This document shows positions 22,823 to 31,955 of a DNA stretch of 64,000 bases, one piece after another. The position numbers were made by a program, and so were the translations under genes. Location: the NCBI RefSeq assembly GCF_026725475.1, contig NZ_CP109965.1, forward strand, positions 620,001-684,000, given 5' to 3'. The notes beneath the pieces are model-generated. The model saw nothing but the letters and a program-made list of their open reading frames with translations, made no database searches and had not been told where the DNA came from. The DNA is from Catenovulum adriaticum (lineage in GTDB: Bacteria > Pseudomonadota > Gammaproteobacteria > Enterobacterales > Alteromonadaceae). The number at the start of each line of letters is the position of its first letter. Position 1 is the stretch's first letter.

Positions 22823-25747
22823 ATGAGTGAATTTGCATTAGGGCAACGTTGGATTAGTGATTCAGAATCTGATTTAGGCTTAGGAACTATAGTTGCCATG
22901 AATGGCCGTCGAATTTCTATGTTATTTCCTGCAACTGGAGAACAAAGAGAATACGTGATGGACAGTGCGCCTTTAACGCGAGTGAGCTTTAATCCGGGAG
23001 ATAAAGTTGAAAGCGCCGAAGGCTGGAGCCTGACGGTTGCACAAGTTGTTACTGAAGATGGGGTTAATATTTATCTTGGTCAAAGGGACGATAACAGCGA
23101 AGTGGCTCAATTAATTGAAACCCGCTTAAACCATCACCTTAAATTTAACAAACCACAAGACCGATTATTTACCGGACAAATTGATCGTAATGACTGGTAT
23201 AGCCTTAGATATGATTCGCTACGATTACAACACAAATACCAAACGCATCCTTTAGTAGGACTTGCTGGTGCAAGGACATCGCTAATTCCACATCAACTTC
23301 ATATTGCTAAAGAAGCAGGCCAGCGTATAGCGCCGCGTGTTTTGTTATCTGACGAAGTTGGACTGGGTAAAACGATTGAGGCTGGGATGATTATCCATCA
23401 GCAAATTTTAACCGGTCGTTCTTCACGTGTTCTTATTTTATTACCTGAGTCATTACAATATCAGTGGTTGGTTGAGATGTTGCGCAGATTCAATCTTAAA
23501 TTTGCGATATTTGATGAAGAGCGTTGCGCAGAATACCAAGCCGACGATGAAAACCCATTTGAAACAGAGCAATTAATTATCGCGCCTATGGCGTTGTTAA
23601 GTGAATCTGAAAGCCGTTTATCACAAGCTTTAACAGCCCACTGGGATTTAGTGGTGGTAGATGAAGCGCATCATTTAAAATGGAGTCAAGACGAGGTAAG
23701 CGATCAATATGCAGCAGTTGAAAAACTAGCCAGCGTATCCGCCGGGTTGTTGTTGCTAACCGCAACACCTGATCAACTAGGTCATGAAAGTCATTTTGCT
23801 CGGCTTAGGTTGTTAGACCCAGATCGCTTTCATAGCTATCAAGCATTTGTTGATGAAGAATCTGGTTATCAAGCGATAGCTGATTTAGCTAAAACCTTGG
23901 TGTCAGAAGAAGATTTAACTGCACAAGAAATTGAGCAGCTCGGGCAAATACAATCAATTAATATTGATGACAACGCAGCACAATTAAATAATAAAGAGCC
24001 CGAAATTCGCCAAATCGCTCGTCAAAAATGCTTAAAAGGCCTAATTGACCAACATGGCACGGGTCGAGTGTTGTTTAGAAATACACGAGCTTCAGTTAAA
24101 GGTTTTCCAAAGCGTTGTGTTTTACCTGTTAAATTAGATCTTCCGCAAGAATACAAAGCAGCTTGTGATTGGTGGTTAAATCGCAATGCAGACGCGATTT
24201 CACAAAATCAAGTTGACGAAAAGTTAGTAGCGCCTTTATTAACGCCTGAATTTTTATATGAAAGCGCTATTAACGACGAAATTGAATGGTGGCGGGTGGA
24301 TCCCAGAGTTGACTGGTTAAGTGAACAGGTAAAAGAGAATAAAACAGATAAATTTTTAATTATTTGTGCGAGAGCCTCTACCGCCTTAACATTAGAACAA
24401 GCAATTCGTGTAAAACATGGTATTAATGCGTCTGTATTTCATGAAGGCATGAGCATAGTTGAACGAGACCGAGCTGCGGCTTGGTTTGCTGATCAAGATG
24501 AAGGTTGCCAGTTACTCATTTGTTCAGAAATTGGCTCTGAAGGTCGAAACTTTCAATTTGCACGTCACTTAGTTTTGTTTGATTTACCACTTAACCCTGA
24601 TTTACTTGAGCAGCGAATAGGTCGATTAGACCGAATTGGCCAAAAAAATGATATTCAAATACATTTGCCTTATTTTGAAGGAAGCGCTAGTGAAACTATT
24701 TTTAAATGGCAACACTATGGCATTAATGCTTATGCGCAAACCTGTCCAGCAGGCATTCATGTATATGAACAGCAAAAAGAATTTTTGTTGTCTATACTGG
24801 GCCAAAATAATCATAACGATGATGACCTAGCGCCTTTAATTGAAAAAGCTAAAGTTCAAGTTGAAACTTTAAATCAGCAAATGGAGCAGGGCCGAGATAT
24901 ATTACTTGAGATTAACTCAAAAGGTTTTGATGGTGAGGCCATTGCCGAGCAAATTGAAAAAATCGATGACGATACCGAACTGGTCGCTTTTATGTTGCAG
25001 GTATTTGATGTTTACGGTGTTTCGCAAGACGATAAAGGCGATCGATGCTTAGCAGTTAACCCAACAGATCATATGCTCGAACCTCATTTTCCTGAATTAG
25101 GCGATGGTGGTATGACAGTAAGTTTTGAACGCGATGCGGCGCTTGCACGTGAAGATGTGCGTTTTATTAGCTGGGATCATCCAATGGTTCAAGGCTGTTT
25201 TGAAATGATTAACGCAGGTGAAATAGGTAATAACACTGTTAGTTTACTAAACAATAAAGCATTGCCTGAAGGCACTTATTTAGTTGAGCTTATTTACGTG
25301 GTTGAAACCAGCGCCCCAAAACAATTACAGCCGGGTCGTTTTTTACCGCCAACACCAGTGCGCATTTTGCTAGATAAAGCGGGTAACAACTTAGCCGCTA
25401 ATGTCAGTTTTGATAACTTAAACAAGCAGCTAAAACCTGTGGGTCGGCAAGTGGGATCTCAATTGGCAACGGCACTGCAAGTGCAGGTGCACGAGTTAAT
25501 CGTTAAAGCACAGAGTATAGCTGAATCGGCTTGTGGTGAATTAATTGAACAAGCGGTAGAGTCTATCAAACAAAACTTAGGTGATGAATATCAAAGGCTT
25601 GAATCATTACAGAAAGTTAATCCGAATATTCGGGCCATTGAGTTAGAGTCACTTGCTCAACAGCAAAGTGAGCTGGTTGAACATATTCAACAAGCTAGGG
25701 TTAAATTTGATGCGTTAAGGCTAGTTGTAGTGAGTCATCAAGCATAA
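22823..25747 (+). CDS. rapA: RNA polymerase-associated ATPase RapA (HepA)
   Basis: RapA binds RNA polymerase and uses ATP to help recycle it after transcription. The 974-residue protein (968 in E. coli) has the N-terminal Tudor-like domains (MSEFALGQRWISDSESDLGLGTI), Swi2/Snf2 helicase motif I with GLGKT at 180-184, motif II DEAH in VVVDEAHHLKW, motif III LTATPDQLG and motif VI RIGRLDRIGQ. The C-terminal domain ends the usual way. The neighbouring RluA-type gene matches the E. coli rapA-rluA order. A terminator follows. Confidence 0.97.
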   Translation: MSEFALGQRWISDSESDLGLGTIVAMNGRRISMLFPATGEQREYVMDSAPLTRVSFNPGDKVESAEGWSLTVAQVVTEDGVNIYLGQRDDNSEVAQLIETRLNHHLKFNKPQDRLFTGQIDRNDWYSLRYDSLRLQHKYQTHPLVGLAGARTSLIPHQLHIAKEAGQRIAPRVLLSDEVGLGKTIEAGMIIHQQILTGRSSRVLILLPESLQYQWLVEMLRRFNLKFAIFDEERCAEYQADDENPFETEQLIIAPMALLSESESRLSQALTAHWDLVVVDEAHHLKWSQDEVSDQYAAVEKLASVSAGLLLLTATPDQLGHESHFARLRLLDPDRFHSYQAFVDEESGYQAIADLAKTLVSEEDLTAQEIEQLGQIQSINIDDNAAQLNNKEPEIRQIARQKCLKGLIDQHGTGRVLFRNTRASVKGFPKRCVLPVKLDLPQEYKAACDWWLNRNADAISQNQVDEKLVAPLLTPEFLYESAINDEIEWWRVDPRVDWLSEQVKENKTDKFLIICARASTALTLEQAIRVKHGINASVFHEGMSIVERDRAAAWFADQDEGCQLLICSEIGSEGRNFQFARHLVLFDLPLNPDLLEQRIGRLDRIGQKNDIQIHLPYFEGSASETIFKWQHYGINAYAQTCPAGIHVYEQQKEFLLSILGQNNHNDDDLAPLIEKAKVQVETLNQQMEQGRDILLEINSKGFDGEAIAEQIEKIDDDTELVAFMLQVFDVYGVSQDDKGDRCLAVNPTDHMLEPHFPELGDGGMTVSFERDAALAREDVRFISWDHPMVQGCFEMINAGEIGNNTVSLLNNKALPEGTYLVELIYVVETSAPKQLQPGRFLPPTPVRILLDKAGNNLAANVSFDNLNKQLKPVGRQVGSQLATALQVQVHELIVKAQSIAESACGELIEQAVESIKQNLGDEYQRLESLQKVNPNIRAIELESLAQQQSELVEHIQQARVKFDALRLVVVSHQA

Positions 25748-25766
25748 AGCGACGCAAAGTTAACGG

Positions 25767-25804
25767 TTATCCCAAGGCAGTTTTAATGCCTTGGGATAAT
25801 TTCT
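25767..25804 (+). terminator. Terminator after rapA
   Basis: TTATCCCAAGGCA (25767-25779) and TGCCTTGGGATAA (25787-25799) form a perfect 13-base stem with a seven-base loop, followed by a short TTTC tail. It lies about 20 bp after the rapA stop. Confidence 0.8.
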
Positions 25805-25876
25805 GATTAACTGGTTCCAAAGGGGAGATTATTAAAGGTACAATAACCTACAGATATAATTAGCGATTTAAATTGA

Positions 25877-26530
25877 ATGCATTTTGTTTATAACCCGCCT
25901 CAAGAACCTATATTACCTATTCTTTATCGTGATCAAGATATAGTGGTATTTAATAAACCCAGCGGTTTATTGTCAGTAAGAGGTAAATTGCCGGAACATC
26001 AAGATAGTTTAGAAGCAAGAGCTCAGCGTGTTTGGCCAAAAATTGGTATAGTGCACAGGCTAGATATGGCGACTTCAGGGCTAATGGTTTGGGCGCTTAA
26101 TAAACCAGCTCATTCGCATTTAGCTAGACAGTTTCAAGAACGACAAACTACTAAGCGTTATATTGCACGTGTATATGGACAAGTTGAAGCCGAGCAGGGG
26201 ATGATTGAACTCCCGCTTATTTGTGATTGGCCTAACCGACCTAAACAAATGGTGGCGCACGTAAATGGCAAAAAATCGAGCACTTTTTGGCAAGTGTTAA
26301 GCCGCGATAGCGAATCAACGAGGGTGATATTACATCCTATTACTGGCCGCTCACACCAATTACGAGTGCATATGTTGTCAATTGGGCATCCTATTTTGGG
26401 TGATAGACTCTATGCGCATTCAAACGCATTAGAATTAGCACCAAGATTACAGTTACATGCTGAGGAGCTAGGTTTTACTCATCCGGTTAGCGCTGAAGTA
26501 CTTAATTTTACGGCACCTTGCCCATTTTAG
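25877..26530 (+). CDS. rluA: RluA family rRNA/tRNA pseudouridine synthase
   Basis: The 217-residue protein is a stand-alone catalytic domain without an S4 domain. Motif II reads GIVHRLDMATSGLM with catalytic Asp63, and the motif RSHQLRVHMLSIGHPILGD is intact. Length and composition match RluA, which modifies U746 of 23S rRNA and U32 of several tRNAs. The position next to rapA, as in E. coli, supports RluA over other family members. It has its own short upstream region after the rapA terminator. Confidence 0.9.
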   Translation: MHFVYNPPQEPILPILYRDQDIVVFNKPSGLLSVRGKLPEHQDSLEARAQRVWPKIGIVHRLDMATSGLMVWALNKPAHSHLARQFQERQTTKRYIARVYGQVEAEQGMIELPLICDWPNRPKQMVAHVNGKKSSTFWQVLSRDSESTRVILHPITGRSHQLRVHMLSIGHPILGDRLYAHSNALELAPRLQLHAEELGFTHPVSAEVLNFTAPCPF

Positions 26531-26550
26531 TGGTTGCTGAGAGACTTAAG

Positions 26551-27048
26551 ATGAAATCCACGACTAAAATTGGATTTGGTGACCCTAAATTTAAGATTGC
26601 TGTTTATTTTGAACACAGGCCGCCTATTGAGCGTTATTTAGCACAAACTGAGCTAACGCCATTAACTAAAGGCGAACTCAATTTTATTTTGGCCAATACC
26701 AGCAATAATTGGCGTAAAATTTTTAATTGTTTTGCCAAGCTGTGTTTTGCGATTGAACCTAACAATTGCAAAACTTGGCAATTGCTTCGTGACACTCAGC
26801 TATTATCCGAAAATCAAAACTTTGCACTATTATTTTCAACGCCTGATTTTTCAAAAAGCGCTACAATTCATATTATTAGCGGCCGTACATATGCTGCTAA
26901 ACTCAATTTTCCGTTTGAACTCACTTGGCTTTCTCCTCACTTTGCGATAAATCAAAAACATAAACTGATTGTTGCGCCCTATTTTGATTACCGTCAATTA
27001 TCTAACGAGCGACTAGATACCTTAGTTAAGCTAATTAAAGGCTTTTAG
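26551..27048 (+). CDS. Conserved hypothetical protein (possibly DUF6942-like)
   Basis: The ATG at 26551 gives 165 residues starting MKSTTKIGFGDPKFKIAVYF; the earlier in-frame TTG lies inside rluA. No membrane segment or catalytic motif is visible. Conserved-looking features are EHRPPIERYL, a NNWRKIFNCFAKLCFAI helix and a C-terminal helix DTLVKLIKGF. It resembles proteins labelled DUF6942 in Vibrio and Alteromonas, but I recall this only loosely. It follows rluA after 20 bp and is probably co-transcribed with it. Confidence 0.7.
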   Translation: MKSTTKIGFGDPKFKIAVYFEHRPPIERYLAQTELTPLTKGELNFILANTSNNWRKIFNCFAKLCFAIEPNNCKTWQLLRDTQLLSENQNFALLFSTPDFSKSATIHIISGRTYAAKLNFPFELTWLSPHFAINQKHKLIVAPYFDYRQLSNERLDTLVKLIKGF

Positions 27049-27390
27049 GGCTTTTTGTACGGTTTTGTTCATTTTTGTAGTGACTGGGTGTTTTTATAAA
27101 ATTAAGAATGATTGAAGTGTAATTGCGCGACATAAATGAGCGATAAGAGGTTGCCTGCATGGGTACAGGTACTTAGCGGGAGTAGGATGCGGTAACTGGA
27201 CTCGACTTATATATAATTGCGATGCTACAAGCCTCGCCCCACGATCTGAAAGCGCTCAGTTAGAACTAAACTTGTCCAAGACAGATCAATACGCCCTTGC
27301 GTTTATATGAATTTTTCTTTATTTATTGATTAACTGGCCGATAAGTAAATTAATAAACTTTAGTTTGAGTTACATAGGAAGCATTGCAAA
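27049..27390. other. Intergenic region before the DUF3530 gene
   Basis: This stretch of about 340 bp holds no credible reading frame, tRNA or strong hairpin. Its central part (27120-27300) is richer in G and C than the other intergenic regions here. I see nothing definite in it. Confidence 0.5.
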
Positions 27391-28245
27391 ATGTTTAACT
27401 GGTTTAGCGGCCCAAATAAGCGTCACTTACAAATTATTCTAGGTTTTAGCTGTGTCTGTTCTATAGCTACTGCCGCAGAGCTTAGCCATAGCCAAAATCA
27501 GTTAGCGGATTTAACTCGCTATTTTCCAAGTGATGAAGTGAAAACGGTACAGGCTGGCGAGCAAAGTATTCCGGTAATGATTAGTGAACAAAACGGCCCT
27601 CACCCTAAAGGCAGTGCTATTTTATTACCGGATATTGGTTTACAAGCCTCTCAAAGTTTTGCTGATTTACGCTTATTATTAAATGATTATGGCTGGATAA
27701 CTATAGGTAGTATTGCGCCTGATAATGGCGCAGGTGTTTGGCAGCTTGATGATGAACAAGCAAAAGTGTTAACAGGCCAACCAACCCTAGGTGCAGAGCA
27801 AATTAAAGTAGCGGATAGCGCGGCGATTAAAGATCAATTAAAACTTATTGTGAATGCGCTTAATACAGAAGCGCAAAACTATATTGGTTTGCGCTTGCTG
27901 GTGGCTCAAGGCGCAACGGCAGGTTGGTTAATTGAAAGCTTAACCGCTGGTGATATACCTATGCCTGATGCACTGGTGCTCTTATCGCCTTATTTACCCG
28001 AGTATTACCTGAATAAAAAACTACCAGCTAAAATAGCTAAATTAGATTTGCCAATATTAGACGTATGGTCAAAACATGATAACCGCTGGGCATTAGCCAC
28101 CGTAAAAAATAGGCAGCAAGCGGCTCGAAAATACTTAACGATGCATTATCGTCAACGGCAACTCTTTGGCTTATCTGGATTATCCGTAAGGGAAAACCGA
28201 CTCGCAAAAGAAATTTACGCTTATATGACGTATTTAGGCTGGTGA
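27391..28245 (+). CDS. DUF3530 family exported protein
   Basis: The 284-residue protein has a signal peptide (hydrophobic segment about 13-28, probable cleavage near TAAAEL) and an alpha/beta hydrolase-like body typical of DUF3530, with ILLPDIGLQASQ, WITIGSIAPDNG and LVLLSPYLPEYYLN. The place of the nucleophile elbow reads GATAG, without the serine of active esterases, so catalysis is uncertain. The C-terminal histidine region GLSGLSVRENRLAKEIYAYM is family-like. It appears to be monocistronic. Confidence 0.8.
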   Translation: MFNWFSGPNKRHLQIILGFSCVCSIATAAELSHSQNQLADLTRYFPSDEVKTVQAGEQSIPVMISEQNGPHPKGSAILLPDIGLQASQSFADLRLLLNDYGWITIGSIAPDNGAGVWQLDDEQAKVLTGQPTLGAEQIKVADSAAIKDQLKLIVNALNTEAQNYIGLRLLVAQGATAGWLIESLTAGDIPMPDALVLLSPYLPEYYLNKKLPAKIAKLDLPILDVWSKHDNRWALATVKNRQQAARKYLTMHYRQRQLFGLSGLSVRENRLAKEIYAYMTYLGW

Positions 28246-28348
28246 TTTTTATTTTTTGTGTTCGATACAGTAGAATTCATATAGCCAACTTTGAGCGTAC
28301 CAAATTAAAGTCAGAGTTAAAGTTCATTTTTATGATCGGAGAATTTAA

Positions 28349-28750
28349 TTGTCTAGTATAGGTATAACTACTCCCGCACTTCTGTTTCCTGCTATTTCGT
28401 TATTATTATTAGCTTATACCAATCGATTTTTAGTGATTGCAGACTTAACTCGTTCTTTATATAAGCAATATAAAGAAACTGAAGACGGAAATATGCGAGC
28501 GCAAATTGAACATTTAAAATTGAGAGTTAAACTCATTCGGCACATGCAGCTTTGGGGCGTGTTTTCATTTATTATGTGCACTTTAGCAATGGGATTAATG
28601 CTGGTTAAACTAGAGCTATTTGCTAATCTCAGTTTTGGTTTGAGTTTGGTGTCGCTGGTGGTTTCTTTAGTTATTTGTTTTATTGAAGTATATATAAGTA
28701 GTTATGCATTAAATAAACAAATTGAAAATATTGGAAAACACCGGGGTTAA
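28349..28750 (+). CDS. DUF2721 family membrane protein
   Basis: The start is a TTG at 28349 with a GGAGA site seven bases upstream. The 133-residue product has three membrane segments, about residues 5-28, 66-90 and 93-115. Between the first two lies a basic cytoplasmic loop (LYKQYKETEDGNMRAQIEHLKLRVKLI). This layout is that of DUF2721 proteins, whose function is unknown. The stop codon lies in the loop of a terminator hairpin. Confidence 0.85.
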   Translation: MSSIGITTPALLFPAISLLLLAYTNRFLVIADLTRSLYKQYKETEDGNMRAQIEHLKLRVKLIRHMQLWGVFSFIMCTLAMGLMLVKLELFANLSFGLSLVSLVVSLVICFIEVYISSYALNKQIENIGKHRG

Positions 28751-28766
28751 GGTGTTTTCCATTTTT
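28733..28766 (+). terminator. Terminator overlapping the DUF2721 stop
   Basis: GGAAAACACC (28733-28742) and GGTGTTTTCC (28751-28760) form a perfect ten-base stem whose loop holds the stop codon, followed by ATTTTT. It lies between two convergent genes. Confidence 0.8.
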
Positions 28767-28773
28767 AAATTAT

Positions 28774-29994
28774 CTACTCAGCGATTTGGTTTGCGTGTTC
28801 ACTCGCCCAATGAATTGAGTCATGATAAAAATCAGGTACTTTATTAGCGTCGATGCCTAATTTTGATATTAAGGCATTGGCGTCATCCCATTGCGCTTTT
28901 TCGTAATGCTGTACCAAACTTAAATAATCGGCCAGTATGCCTGTCTTTTTGATTAACGCGGTTTTAATATCTTCAGATAAAGGTAATTTATTCATGACGC
29001 TTTCGATAGGTTCATCTAAAATTGCATCAATGACAGACAGCATGCCAGTTAAAAAGGCGGTGGAAGGGTCGCGTAATTTTTGATGTGATTTAGCAATAGC
29101 TTCACAAAAATTAGCTCGTCCCATCGATAAACGGATTAGCTCTACTGGTTTGCTCGTGTTTACTTGCGCTGCAAATAGCACAGCTAAGAATTTTTTCAGT
29201 TCGGCTTGGCCTAAAACCACAATCGCTTGGCGAATGGTCTCAATGTCATTTCTTCGTTTAAATGCGGCTGAATTGGCATACCGTAATAATTTAAACGACA
29301 AAGTTACGTCACGTTGAAAAATAGTAATAATACTATCTAAATTCATTTCAGATTTAGATGATTCGTACAATAGCTCGGCTAAACTCATTTGTGATGGGCC
29401 TAACGCTTTACTTTGCATCATTTCTGGTTCACTAAAGAAATAGCCCTGAAAATAGGTAAATCCTAATTCAATTGCATGATTAAATTCTTCGTGGCTCTCT
29501 ACCTTTTCAGCGAGCAGCTCAATGGCAAAGTCAGAAGCTGCTTTTTTTATTTCTAAAATTTGCTCGTTAGTAGATGTCCTAAAGTCAACTTTAATGATGT
29601 CAACATAGGGGAAAAAATGTAGCCAAACCGGGTTATGTACGTAGTCATCTAGCGCTATTTGGTAACCCGCTTGCTTTAGCGCTTGTACGCTTTGTAAAAG
29701 TCTTTTAGTGGGTCTAGCTGTTTCTAATAGTTCAACAACAAGCTGCTCTTTTGGAATGAGCTGTGGATAACCTTTAATTACAAGCTCGTCTGAAAAATTA
29801 ATAAAAGCTGGATGGTGGTCGGTAAAATCTTCCAAGCCCAAATTAAATTGACTAGCTTCAATGAGTTTAGAAGTTGCCTGATCGCCATCTACATTTGGAA
29901 ACGCATTTACAATGCTATCTCTAAACAATAGCTCGTATGCGTATAGTGCTTTATCTTGAGTAAATATTGGTTGGCGAGCCGCGTAAAAAAACAT
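28774..29994 (-). CDS. EAL-HDOD domain protein (cyclic di-GMP related regulator)
   Basis: This 406-residue protein has an N-terminal EAL-like domain (about 1-205) and a C-terminal HDOD domain (about 200-390, SLAELLYESSKSEMNLDSI and following). The EAL domain is degenerate: the catalytic motif reads YELLFRDS, and several metal ligands are replaced. It is therefore likely to bind rather than cut cyclic di-GMP, although related Vibrio CdgJ has been linked to phosphodiesterase-type phenotypes. HDOD proteins act in signalling scaffolds. It is monocistronic and convergent with the DUF2721 gene. Confidence 0.92.
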   Translation of the reverse strand: MFFYAARQPIFTQDKALYAYELLFRDSIVNAFPNVDGDQATSKLIEASQFNLGLEDFTDHHPAFINFSDELVIKGYPQLIPKEQLVVELLETARPTKRLLQSVQALKQAGYQIALDDYVHNPVWLHFFPYVDIIKVDFRTSTNEQILEIKKAASDFAIELLAEKVESHEEFNHAIELGFTYFQGYFFSEPEMMQSKALGPSQMSLAELLYESSKSEMNLDSIITIFQRDVTLSFKLLRYANSAAFKRRNDIETIRQAIVVLGQAELKKFLAVLFAAQVNTSKPVELIRLSMGRANFCEAIAKSHQKLRDPSTAFLTGMLSVIDAILDEPIESVMNKLPLSEDIKTALIKKTGILADYLSLVQHYEKAQWDDANALISKLGIDANKVPDFYHDSIHWASEHANQIAE

Positions 29995-30369
29995 CCTTTA
30001 ATCCCAGTTTATCTGCTTATAAAAATTTTTGATTTAAATATGGTAATGAGTCAAATGCCAAAATTGCATTATTCTCATTATTTAACTCTAACTCAGGAGC
30101 CTTGTTTATAATGTAGAGAACGTAAATTGTTACTTTGAAATAGTATTATTTCTCTGAGTTAGAGATAATGATTAACACTTTGATAATCTAACGTTATGTT
30201 AAGTAAATCAAGCTTTTTGTGAACTTATAGCATTATCTTGTTAATTTATTCATGTGTGGCTTGTATACTCAAAACGTAGAAGCAATTTAACTTAATCAGT
30301 CATCGCTATTTCGATAAATGGGCGACAAGTTATCTTATAGATTGGTATCAACAAGAGGTATAAATAGCA
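29995..30369. other. Intergenic region upstream of the patatin-Pqi operon with a long inverted repeat
   Basis: This 375-bp region separates divergent genes. CTCTAACTCAG (30086-30096) and CTGAGTTAGAG (30154-30164) are perfect reverse complements 57 bases apart, and the match extends outward as CATTAT/ATAATG with a four-base bulge. A GAGG site at about 30355 precedes the patatin gene. No reading frame or RNA family was recognised. Confidence 0.6.
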
Positions 30370-31320
30370 ATGGCAGGTGAACAAAAAGCTAAATTGGGTT
30401 TGGCTTTAGGAAGTGGCGCAGCGCGAGGTTGGGCATTAATTGGCATTCTTAAACAACTGGACCTAATGGGCTTAAAACCGGATGTTATTGTTGGATGTTC
30501 AATTGGATCTTTAGTTGGGGCTGCTTATTGCACTGAAAAATTAGACGATTTAGAAACTTGGGTTCGTACTTTAGATACTTGGCAAGTAATTCGCTTACTC
30601 GATTGGGGGATGGGACAAGGCGGTATGGTTTCCGGTAGCAAGCTATTTACTCAACTTGAAAATACCCTAGGTAGCACTAAAATCGAAGACTGTTCAACGG
30701 AATATGCAGCGGTGGCAACTGAATTATATACTGGACGAGAGCATGTATTTAGCGAAGGCTCTATGTTAGATGCGATTAGAGCATCATGTGCTATTCCCGG
30801 TGTATTAGCTCCGCAATTTATTAACCAGCATTGGATGATAGATGGCGCTGTGGTTAATCCCGTGCCAGTGTCGGTATGCCGGGCAATGGGCGCGACACAT
30901 GTGATTGCAGTAGATTTAAACTCAGGTAAACCTCAACCTTTGTCCAACCCGCATGATATTTTATATACAGATGCAAATGAAATTGCGCCAGAGCTTCACC
31001 CAGACCAGCCTAATAAATTTCAAGATTTGCTGGGCAATAGTAAAAACTTTATTGATAATATTATTAAAAAACGCAAAGCATCTGCAGAACCTTCTGCACC
31101 TGGATTTATGGCTGTGGCGAATGGTGCAATTGATATCATGCAAAATCGAATTACTCGTAGTCGCCTAGCGGCAGATCCGCCAGATATTTTGATCCAACCA
31201 AAAGTCACCCATATTGGGATTATGGAATTTAACCGAGCGCAAGAAGCCATTGATATTGGTCAATCGTCAGTAATGCAAATTTCACATTTATTAGATGAGT
31301 ACGTAGGGCTATTTAAATGA
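30370..31320 (+). CDS. Patatin-like phospholipase (RssA type)
   Basis: The 316-residue protein has the patatin fold signatures: oxyanion loop GSGAARGWALIG, nucleophile elbow GCSIG with Ser44, and the catalytic aspartate in MIDGAVVNP (Asp158). These predict lipid acyl hydrolase activity. No signal peptide is seen, so it probably acts on the cytoplasmic side of the inner membrane. Its TGA overlaps the ATG of the following PqiA-type gene (ATGA), which ties it translationally to a lipid-transport operon. The substrate is unknown. Confidence 0.93.
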   Translation: MAGEQKAKLGLALGSGAARGWALIGILKQLDLMGLKPDVIVGCSIGSLVGAAYCTEKLDDLETWVRTLDTWQVIRLLDWGMGQGGMVSGSKLFTQLENTLGSTKIEDCSTEYAAVATELYTGREHVFSEGSMLDAIRASCAIPGVLAPQFINQHWMIDGAVVNPVPVSVCRAMGATHVIAVDLNSGKPQPLSNPHDILYTDANEIAPELHPDQPNKFQDLLGNSKNFIDNIIKKRKASAEPSAPGFMAVANGAIDIMQNRITRSRLAADPPDILIQPKVTHIGIMEFNRAQEAIDIGQSSVMQISHLLDEYVGLFK

Positions 31321-31955
31321 AGCAAATGGCCTGCAAATTTTGTGATTGTTTATTTGACGCGCCAGCGATTAGTCACAATGAAGCGGCTTTTTGTCCTATG
31401 TGTAAACAAAAACTGATTCAGCGGCCCAAATATAGCTTACAGTTTTGTTTATCATTTGCGATTGCTAGTTTATTTTTGTTTGTTTTGAGTAATGTGTTTA
31501 CCTTTTTAGCAATAGATGCTCAGGGTCAGTATCATCAAATGCTATTAGCTGAAGCGAGCTTTGTTTTTTGGCAATATGACCAAGTTTTATTGGCTATTTT
31601 AGTACTTTTGGTTGTTTTACTGATACCTTTAGGTTTAATTATTAGTTTAATTTATATTTTATGGCCATTGTTATTTCAACGCAAAATAGCGGTTGGTACT
31701 TGTCGCTTAGCCCGCATTATTTTTCAGTTAAAAAACTGGAGTATGGTGGAAGTATATTTAGTAGCTGTATTAGCGAGTTTGACTAAATTAACGGCATTGG
31801 CCAGTATTGAGTTTGGCATTGGTTTGTGGGGGTATATTAGTTTTACAATTTGTTTATCGGCGACTTTAACTAATTTAGACCGGCACCGATTTTGGCGTTA
31901 TTTGGATAAAGTAAAATGTCATCAAAATTTAAAACAGCAAAATCAGAACACTTAG
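31317..31955 (+). CDS. pqiA: PqiA-family membrane protein, first half
   Basis: The 212-residue protein has an N-terminal zinc-ribbon-like pair of CxxC motifs (CKFC and CPMC) and four membrane segments (about 48-72, 88-118, 140-160 and 166-186), matching one PqiA/LetA domain. E. coli PqiA is a single 417-residue protein with two such domains; here the two halves are separate genes. PqiA proteins support the MCE protein PqiB in lipid movement between the two membranes. It overlaps the patatin gene by four bases and the next gene by 40. Confidence 0.88.
   Translation: MKQMACKFCDCLFDAPAISHNEAAFCPMCKQKLIQRPKYSLQFCLSFAIASLFLFVLSNVFTFLAIDAQGQYHQMLLAEASFVFWQYDQVLLAILVLLVVLLIPLGLIISLIYILWPLLFQRKIAVGTCRLARIIFQLKNWSMVEVYLVAVLASLTKLTALASIEFGIGLWGYISFTICLSATLTNLDRHRFWRYLDKVKCHQNLKQQNQNT

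Noticed and set aside
27049..27390. Search for an RNA gene in a GC-richer intergenic stretch
   Set aside because: No stable hairpin, tRNA arm or recognisable RNA family feature was found.
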